Assembly (NCBI GenBank): GCA_050084515.1
Contig: CM114274.1
Location: 32,674,001-32,738,000 of the forward strand
DNA: 64,000 bases
Source of the DNA: Blasia pusilla
Taxonomy: Eukaryota; Marchantiophyta; Marchantiopsida; Blasiales
Reading direction: 5' to 3'
A program made the translations under genes and the position numbers. This document shows positions 55,741 through 64,000 of the stretch, in pieces. Within the stretch, counting starts at the first letter, position 1. Every line of letters starts with the position of its first letter. Below the pieces are notes generated by a model. It saw only the letters and a list, made by a program, of their open reading frames with translations, was not told the origin of the DNA and did not search any database.

Positions 55741-58700
55741 TCATTTATATTTCAATCGACTGTCCTTCAAAGGGGCAGAATTCGTGGCCCCAAAGGTTAG
55801 GACATACAGAGAAGTGGCCAGCCCGACACTTGGCCCAGGAGGAACCACACAATTGTCACACCATCCTTCACATCTCACACCATTCGACACACGAGCACAA
55901 CGATTCGCAACGTTCATGGAGACTGGGCTGCTAGGATGGGAGCGAAGAAGAAAAGATTGCTCACCACCAAACTGCACCTCCGGTTGTTCCTTCCTCCAAA
56001 ACAATAGGTAAGATAAGTAAGTCTTCTCAGGTACAGGCATAAACTTGATCACAAAGGCCAATGGCCAGCTGCACCACGTTCCGCAGTTAGGTTGGACTAA
56101 TTATTCAACAGAAGTTGCACTCCGCTAAGGATTTAACGAAACAAAAATCCAGAAAGTGTCACAAACTTCACCTAAATAGGCCAAGAGCAACACAGATGAG
56201 CCATCTATCCCAGCGCAAATGGACCGTTGAAGCGAAGTCTCCGGCAAACTCCACTATTAAGATCTGCATGACTCGACATCGCAAGTTCAGAGTAAGACAT
56301 CTCGTCAACTCAGCAGAAGCACATCACCAGGTAAACAAGTTATCTAGTGCAGGCGATATTATACTTCACATCAAAGCGAAACCGATTCACATTAGCTGGT
56401 GCTAGATAAAACGTTACCAGCCATGCACAAAAGACAACTACACTCAAACGAAATTTCAATGAAATAACTGAACAGAAGAACAACAGTTGGATGAAAATAA
56501 TATCTAAGAAAAATTTGATGACAAAAACTGAGCTGAATTAAATATCAAATTTGAAAAAGAAGACGACACTGAACGTCCACACAACTTTCTCCATTCCCAG
56601 CCAACTAGGCTGATAGTAGCGCAGACTATTAATCTGAGTTTGGTAGAGATACTTGCAGGAACGAAAGAGTTCTGACCTGCACTCCACAAGTGAAAATAAT
56701 AACATAGAGAAAAAGGGTGTTATTGAGGAAGCCAGCAAATACGTTGAGCGTCTCCGGTTTTCTTGCGTTGATCTCATTGAATACCTGTATCAATCCGAAC
56801 TCTTTCAGGTAATTCTGAAATGCAGAAAGCCTTCGTACATGAGATTGATGTAGTTGGAGGTGGTAATTTGAATACTTCTAAAGTTAGCAAAGTGCCTCTC
56901 GTTTCCAGAACTCTGGCGTCGGTCGGCCCAGTGAGGGCCGCCGTACAAGAGATTGACAATGAAATCTACGGAGACAGAGCCGTTTCTTTGTACGGGTGAA
57001 AAGTGAAAGAGAAGTCCAAAAGCTACTGAAGGTAGTGTTTCCAGGTAGGAGAAGTCGTGACCAGGAGGAGCTGGAGAACGTCTAGATTCCTCTTGTGCTC
57101 ATGTGCAATGGAGAGTTCTAGAACAATCTTAACATGCAATCAATAAATAGACAAACCCTACCGATTGATGGCCTATGGAGGCCCTTCAACATTTTGGGCT
57201 CTCATTAGAATGGTAAACGCTATTATATTATAATTATTCTTCAACAGAGACGCTAATCTGACATGGTCTAGCCCAAATCCCTAAAGGTCGTTGCTTTTAC
57301 CTGGCAAAAGACGAAGGCATTGAAGATCATGCAAATGAGAATTTTGTGAGCCTCTATGTATTCACTTGATAATTCTTTCTCTGCTTTCGGGAGTGGTTTG
57401 CCTCCCTGTACTTCAAAAGAAAAGGACCCAAAAAGATTATTTCAGTGTATGAAAAACAGCATATCAGGGGAGCAAGAAAACGTGGCAGCAACTGGACAGT
57501 GTACAGTGAGTGCTCTGGAATATGAAGAGGAGTCAAGACATGATACCAAACGAGTGGCACCTTCCCAGCCACAGAACAGGACATTTTGCACAAAATTTAC
57601 TAGGTTGGAGATTCTTTATGAAGCAAATTTCTGCACTTTCCAATGGGTGAGAAGCTCTTCCGTGGGAAAGTATGCATGTAAATTACTAGAACAGACATAG
57701 GACCGACCGATAGATAGTGGTATCCCAATTAACCTTATGCCTCGAAAGGAAGAAAATGCTGGCTTCTGTACCTCAGCCTTGTACAAACCAAGGATTTCCA
57801 TCCCTCGAAACTGTAACACTAGTAACATTGTTAACTGGTACAAAGCCTGCACATAAAGAGCATTTTTTCACTGGAATTATATTCTCACGAACTAAATTAT
57901 ATTGCGAACTGAGACAGTTAGATCAAGTAGGCAACACATATTTTGTTCAAATGGCCTACTCAGCCTCTCAAGGGCAGGGACAATCATATGATATGCTCAA
58001 ATTCGGCAAGCGGTTCCAAAAGGTTCCCACCTTACAAACTGTTATGCCCACCTAGACTATGAGCATGGTTTCTGCATTCATGTTCAGATGTCGAGGGTTC
58101 TACATTTTTATCTCGTTCTTGATCATATTTGCTATGGTCAGCAGAATAATTGGGCCAAGATCGAATCTAGAATGGAAACCTGCTTTTCATCATGGAAAAT
58201 CCATCGACAAGGTATGGGACGAATAAACTCTTATCTAAAATCAACTGTATGAACAAACAAGAAAATTAATGAAACCTTGCTATGTATTTCCTTTTTGGTG
58301 AAGAAGTCTAAACCATGGTGGCATGTAACACTACCTGCCCAACGATGTTCCGCCACATAATATTTGTGATGAGAGGTTCACTGCAGCACCGATCAATACG
58401 GAACTTGCTGTTATCATATTTTCATTACTGATTGCAAAGCTTTAACAATCCGATAGCATCTTCCACACGCTCCATTTAGTGAAACAGTCCAGAGTTTACT
58501 TAGAGAAGTGAAAAAGGCTGCAACTACCTGAAGGTTTAGGGTGGCAGCCTACATACATTTGCTCAAAAGAGGGAGATCTACGTGAGCTTATATTTTCAAT
58601 CAGATTCTCTTAGCATGCCTAAAAAATCTGACACCTCTTGTGAACATCATTTCCATAGATCTAGATTTAATCCCCACAATTATTTGTTTTATGGCCAGGA

Positions 58701-61700
58701 AAGATTTCTTGAATCCTTCAAGAAGGTTCCAGCGGAGCGCAAGGGACCAGGAGCTTTCCACACTTATTATTCCTAGTCCTGTTTCTTCCACTTTCTGCGT
58801 TGCTTGGCATGGTTAGCAATACTACTACTCGTGGTTTGTAAAACATTATTGGAGGATGAGTGCAATCTCTTTCCCATTTACCCGAGGCTTCAATGATAAC
58901 CCTTGAGGTTCCAGAAAGATATTGCTAGCTCCATTTGATACCTCAGATGATTCTTCAGACAAACTATATCCCAAAACATGAGATGAAGATGGATGTCATT
59001 GGAAAGGTTGTTCCCTGACTAATCTCCAAGCAAGGAATTAGGATGATAGTAGTAAATCGTTGTTGATGAGAGCATGCTCACGAGCAGGTGGATACCTCCT
59101 CTTTACTGGCGGTCGATCCATAAGGGCAAGACTAGGGGGTTCGGTAGCCAATGCCAAAGCACCCAGTGTGTCCATAATTAAGTTCACCCACAAGAGCTGC
59201 ATGATAACAAAATTCCTCATTGTAGCTGCAATTAATCTGAAAGTATAATGGAGATACTTCTCGAACGATTCTCCATTTAGTTGATACTCTTAAAGGTATA
59301 AACGCAAAATAAGTTCTAGGCCGTGACCAAGTCCTACAACTTCTGAAAAGAATGCAGCTCGCTAAGAACGTCTGAACTTGCAGTAGAGGTACATAAGAAG
59401 AATGTCTGTTACACCATACATTCCCAGTTTACTGCTAGATGGTTTGAGGTAGATAGCCATTATTGATCTGCATGCCAGCAGCTTTTCAGCCAATGATTGA
59501 CCCAAGGCACAGTACCCATGATTTTTACGCAGCTTATAACCATTATCTCCATTGAGTGTGAGAATATTTTGATGAGGATCAAACCTGAACGGCTGTAAGA
59601 GGAGCGTGTCCATCGACAATGGCAGCTACAAAGTTTATCCCCAGTGCAACTCCATTCACTGTGGTTTGGAATTGAATAAACTTTTGAATGTTGACGTATA
59701 TGGACCTGCCCCACATTACAACCTGAAAAAGAAGCAAAGAGGTTGTTAAGACGGTGGTCAAAGAAACGAACATTAGTCGAAGGATGAGAGGTGTCGTGAT
59801 CCCTAGTGTCTCCACATCCTCACGATTTTTCTCAATTATCAATACCCACTAAGTAATCTTGACTTATGAGATGCATTCCTGACTGTGTAGCATCACTTTG
59901 TTTCTGTGCTATACCTCTACACCAGGGTCACTCACACCAGTGATAAGCCTTCAAAAAGTTCCACACTTCAAGAGAGTATATCGATTCAGAAAAACTGTGC
60001 TTTGACAGTTTAAGACTGTACATTTCGGGGTTGTTTGATAAACATTTAGTAGCTCTCTTTATTTAAGAAGAGTTATTCTTACCTTCACAATAGAAGCAAA
60101 ATTATCGTCCAAGATAATTATGTCGGAGCTTTCCTTAGCAACTTCTGTACCAGCTATTCCCATTGAAAGCCCGATTGAAGCCTGGATGAAAGATCTGAAA
60201 TGTTAAAGCCGAGACAAATTTTGCCGTTGGGCATGCTCAACCAAAGTTGATAAGAATTTTCTGAAATCGTCGGAATTCAGTCAAACAAGCACCTCGTGTA
60301 GTGCCGGGGCATCATTTGTGCCATCACCAGTGACGGCGACAATTTCTCCCATCTCCAGAAGACGTTTAACCAACGTGTGCTTGTCTGTAGGAGAAGCACG
60401 AGCCATAACCTGCACATTGAGGCCAAAGAGTTGTAGAATAGAACTCGGAGTGAATTTCTTAGGGACCAGCACAACGGAGCCTTTTTTGGACCTTCAACAT
60501 AATCAAGTTCTGACTTTGATTCACAAGAAAAAGTACCAGGTGGCAGATGTATAGTTCTTCTATTTTCCTCATTAAGATTCCGTGAATGGGATGTCTACCC
60601 TTGTACTTATTGGAAACGAAAAAAAACAGTTTTCTACGCTCTTGCTCTTGCTCAAAGTTTTATTGAAACTGTAAATGCTAAGAGGACGATGTGGATGATT
60701 CACCACCCCAGGAAAATGTACTGTTGAATCTGTGGGATGTTAAGCTCTGAGGTGAATAGCAATTTAGGGTGGTCTAGTGGTGTGCAAAATTGAAGAATCG
60801 TGTTGCGAAATAGTTCGTGATGGGAACTTTTGGAAGGGAGCCAACAGTTTTCCCGCAATTTCCACATTATAATCGAAAAGAAGTCCAAAGAGAGGACACG
60901 GTTACACGTCCGACCAGTGATGTTTTAGAACGTAGGAGACAAGCACCTGAATCGAGGGGAGTAATTCATACTGCTCTTGTTCTGTCATTCTTCGAAAGTC
61001 TTTGCCCTCGATCGCACATCCACCGTCTTGATAAATACCACATTCAGTTGCTATAGCAACTGCTGTTTGTATATTATCCCCGGTGACCATGCGTACCTGG
61101 AATGAAGTAGCATTTCCATAACTTGTAGTTACATAATCTTCTCGACTAGTGTCTGGTTATAGAACTTCCTGTCCTATAACAACTTTCAAGTTTCAACTTC
61201 ATTACTGATCTCGATACAAGTTTGTTCAAGTCGCAGAAATGCCGTGGATTGATGGACATCTTCAATAATCATTCTAAATTTGAAAGAATGTAAACAACGA
61301 TTTTTAAAAATGTTAAGTAAGCTCTCCCAATTTTTATGAGCTTTAATGTGAGATGTTTGGGTCTATTAGACCATTCAACTAGTAAATTAGATTAGAGTAT
61401 ATGACCCCTTCCAGTATAAACCATAGATCGAGATTGTTCTATATTGGTTTAACAGTTAGCATGAAAAATATGCTTATGAATGAAAACGGAATAAATGTAT
61501 TAAAAAATTCATAGAGCACTTTTTATATACATGTTATAAATCCTAAAAAAATTGATTATAAAATTTTAAATGATAAATTGATATTATTATTATTAGAGTG
61601 CCCTTTTTTTTCAAATTCTTCTTCCTTTCACATCTGACCCTCCCAACCAATAAGATAGTCAGATTTTAATTGATCCTTTAAAATTCATTAAAAATATCGG

Positions 61701-63721
61701 ATAAATTTTTTGAAAGTATATTACACATGAATCATTTAAACCCATTCGTGGGCACACGCTGGTAAAAATGATTTTGGACAGAAATTAAAAAGGACATGGG
61801 AATTTGGAATGGGGCAAGAGCCCGAAAAGTATATGGTATGTTAGGAGAGGAGGGAAAAAAACACCCAAATCCACTTTGAACGAATAGAAGGGGCCGATTA
61901 GAATTGAAACTCTTTGATATCCAACAAATCAATACATTATTTTGGGAAGCTTAGTCTAGGATTCAGTTGATTGAACATTGCCCTTCCTAGCGTCTCACCT
62001 AGGTTTTGCTGTGAGAGAGAGGAGGAGCTTGAGAGTCAATTCCTGACCTAATGCCCGTCAAAGAATCCATGACACCGTTGGGACTGTAAATTTGAATAAG
62101 TTAAAAAAAATGATCCATGAAGTTGTCAAAACCATTGTCAAAGAAACAACGCCTTCGTAGAACAATAGTGATACATTCTTCAGATTATGGCGTGGTGGTC
62201 CTTACAAAGATGCCTGCTGACTGACACTTGGCGACAGCTTCCGGTACACCAGGCCTGCACGGATCTTTAATACCAATAATTGCCAAACAAATCAGGTCTT
62301 GTTCAGGAAGTCCTTCAGTCTTGAGTCTTTCTGGAGTAAGTGACTCAACCTCTTGTTCACTTATCTCCCTGTATGCAAAACATAAAGTGCGCAAGGAAGC
62401 ATTTGCAAAGGCACTGATAATCAGCTGAAGCTCCTCCATCTAACACGCACATCAAACATTCCACAATCGCGAATGTCAAGTCTGCACGCGTATGATGAAC
62501 AGCTAAATTAGAGAAGAAGAACGAAATCCAGACTACTGCTTATTCAGAACCATGATTTTAATGAATGAGCTGAATGGATGCAAGATAAGCTTCATCGACA
62601 ACGGGGATGAGGGGACCATAGGACTCCAAACCAAACCTCACAGCGCAGTCAAGCTGTAGTCTCTAAACCACGGTGTAGTGGAACTCCTTTCTATTTCTTA
62701 CATAATCAAGGCTGACTCGAACTGTGCTAGCAAAACGTGTCCAGCGTCCTCTTGCTATTCAATGTCCGGGGAGATTACTCCGACAAGCTTAAGATTAAAT
62801 TGCTGAATGATTTGGATGGCTAGCTAGTCCTGGTCTTATGGATTTACATGCTCGGGGTCGACCTATCCTGTTGTAAATTCAACTGGTCTGGTTTGGTCTG
62901 TCCTTTGGTCTCTACTCTCCATGAAACGTCAGAATTATTTCGTTTCCGCAATGGAAGTGTCCTTAAAGGATAGCGATTTGGAGGGCTAGCTAGCCCTGCT
63001 CTGATGGATTTACATGCTCGGGGTCGACCTATCCTGGTGTAAATTCAACTGGTCTGGTTTGGTCTGTCCCTTGGTCTCTACTCTCCAGGAAACGTCAGAA
63101 TTATTTCGTTTCCGCAATGGAAGTGTCCTTCAAGGATAGCGACTTACTTTTTCTGCCGTGATGGGACTCGTGGATCCGTCTGCTTCGAGAACTTTAGAGC
63201 AGTGTTCAAGCATAATTTCAGCTGCTCCTTTCCAGTGGAGCCATGGCTTTCCATCTTTTGTCTGCGTTTAGAAGCCACGAGCAAAGAGAAGTGTAATGTT
63301 GATATAATGGCTAAAATGGGAATCTCTAGAATTTGCCATTCCCACGCACTTCGTCCTGCAGTAGTTTCGTAGGTGGATTTTCGACCGTTTTCAGAACAAG
63401 ACAGGTAGTGAAACGAAGATGAATGATTCATTCCGTTTCAAGTCTAGAGACCAAAAATGGGACAGATGAATGAAAAGCGCAAAACGAGCGGGTCGACATG
63501 CAACATGCCAGTCGCCCTTATATTGAAGATAATGGAGTTCACAGGAGTGCTGCAGTTCCTAGAAGGAAACGGGAATCCAGTGCAGGACGATCAAGACGAG
63601 CCTGCAAAGTGATGAGAATCATTACTCTGAAAACGACCCCCATGCGTTTTTTGGTTGAGTTAAATGTCTCCACGGCTATGGTTGTCAAGTTCAGTCTCAC
63701 ATCTGGAAACCTTGCACCAAG
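55741..63721 (-). CDS. ACA-like: type IIB autoinhibited calcium ATPase (ACA-like), C-terminal 595 aa; 5' part beyond the window
   Basis: P-type pump that exports Ca2+ from the cytosol using ATP. Fourteen exons join in phase: 63626-63721, 63148-63261, 62206-62424, 60947-61096, 60293-60409, 60083-60181, 59585-59722, 59096-59196, 58335-58380, 57772-57846, 57301-57405, 56677-56784, 56172-56263, 55741-56068. Motifs in order: [22 protein letters not shown] (nucleotide binding), [64 protein letters not shown] (hinge), [39 protein letters not shown] (TM6 with the Asn and Asp calcium ligands), [45 protein letters not shown] and [16 protein letters not shown]. The phosphorylated DKTGT site and the N-terminal calmodulin domain are off the right edge. 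The usual HEADIGL is HEASIGL here. About 95 residues follow PVPEK. Confidence 0.95.
61097..62205 (-). other. large AT-rich intron of the calcium pump
   Basis: Bounded by donor TTT|GTAAGG (62206 side) and the acceptor before VRMVTGDN. The middle (about 61270-61760) is strongly AT-rich, unlike the flanking exons. It may be an insertion, but no element ends or coding remnants were recognised. Confidence 0.5.
62811..63142. repeat. 166-bp tandem duplication inside an intron of the calcium pump
   Basis: Copies 62811-62976 and 62977-63142 are nearly identical, both containing TTTACATGCTCGGGGTCGAC, CTGGTCTGGTTTGGTCTGTC and AATTATTTCGTTTCCGCAAT. The second copy stops 5 bp from the splice donor of the exon at 63148. 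Few mismatches suggest a recent event. Confidence 0.95.
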
Positions 63722-64000
63722 CTGTAAAAAAACGGGTAGGTTAGTTTAAACAGGGATTTAGGAATCTTGCTACGATGGTTGCTTGACAGAAGCGACCGAC
63801 TCCAAGGATTGCCAACCAATGGTTTATAGCAAAGTTCTAGTGTATATGTATGAGCTGACCGTGAAAGAGAGTTGACTAGATCATCGCGTTTCAATACAGA
63901 AAACTTCGGTAGCAGGTTGAAGGAACAAGGTAGCAAACGATTGACAATCAATCTTTCGAGTAGGTTAAGTATGGATAATGCTGTTCTGATGGTATCCAAG
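63722..64000 (-). other. intron of the calcium pump running off the right edge
   Basis: The acceptor TTTTTTTACAG precedes 63721. Upstream to the window edge no further pump motif, such as the expected block preceding LGARFPD, is seen, so this is read as intron. Confidence 0.6.

Noticed and set aside
58775-59000. Coding-like minus-strand sequence ([18 protein letters not shown]) inside a calcium pump intron
   Set aside because: All three frames are open over part of it, and the true downstream pump exon (58335-58380) was found with perfect phase, so this is treated as intron.

Overview
The window looks like nuclear DNA of a land plant. Four intron-rich protein genes sit in mid-GC DNA and are separated by AT-rich islands of decayed transposons (about 12.6-27.6 kb and 44.3-48.2 kb). 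The gene set (AGD5-type ArfGAP, type IIB calcium pump, plant BRCA1-type extended PHD next to a SUV39-type SET domain, WDR53-like propeller) and the plant-type Copia and Helitron remnants point to the green lineage. The compact introns and the mix of families made me think of a bryophyte or lycophyte rather than an angiosperm, but nothing read here proves the species.

Layout: (1) 0-4.3 kb has no recognisable gene, only short tandem duplications and a Helitron-end-like copy. (2) 4,354-10,933, minus: a complete ArfGAP gene of the AGD5/NEVERSHED type, 11 exons, all splice phases consistent, 602 aa. (3) 12.6-27.6 kb: transposon island with an inverted, palindrome-broken Copia remnant, a 131-bp mini-Helitron, two separate Helitron helicase remnants and many short-spacer inverted repeats. 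(4) 27.7-31.9 kb: intergenic, nothing recognised. (5) 31,955-41,931, minus: a large histone lysine methyltransferase gene with an Arg/Ser-rich N terminus, an acidic middle exon carrying five SUMO-interaction-like motifs, an extended PHD, and pre-SET, SET and post-SET. Two exon junctions (near 40.2 kb and between 38.4 and 35.7 kb) are unresolved. (6) 43.8-48.7 kb: second transposon island with a TA-flanked inverted-repeat element and a diverged relative. (7) 48,829-54,119, plus: a complete WDR53-like WD40 gene, 11 exons, 375 aa. (8) 55,741-63,721, minus: the C-terminal 595 aa of an ACA-type calcium ATPase in 14 in-phase exons. Its N-terminal half, with the phosphorylation site, lies beyond the right edge.

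The four genes show no common pathway: vesicle traffic, chromatin, a possible DDB1-linked scaffold and calcium transport. WDR53-like and the calcium pump are convergent, with about 1.6 kb between their coding ends. The most unusual items are the domain composition of the SET gene and the recurrent palindromes, one of which brackets a clean local inversion inside a Helitron helicase.
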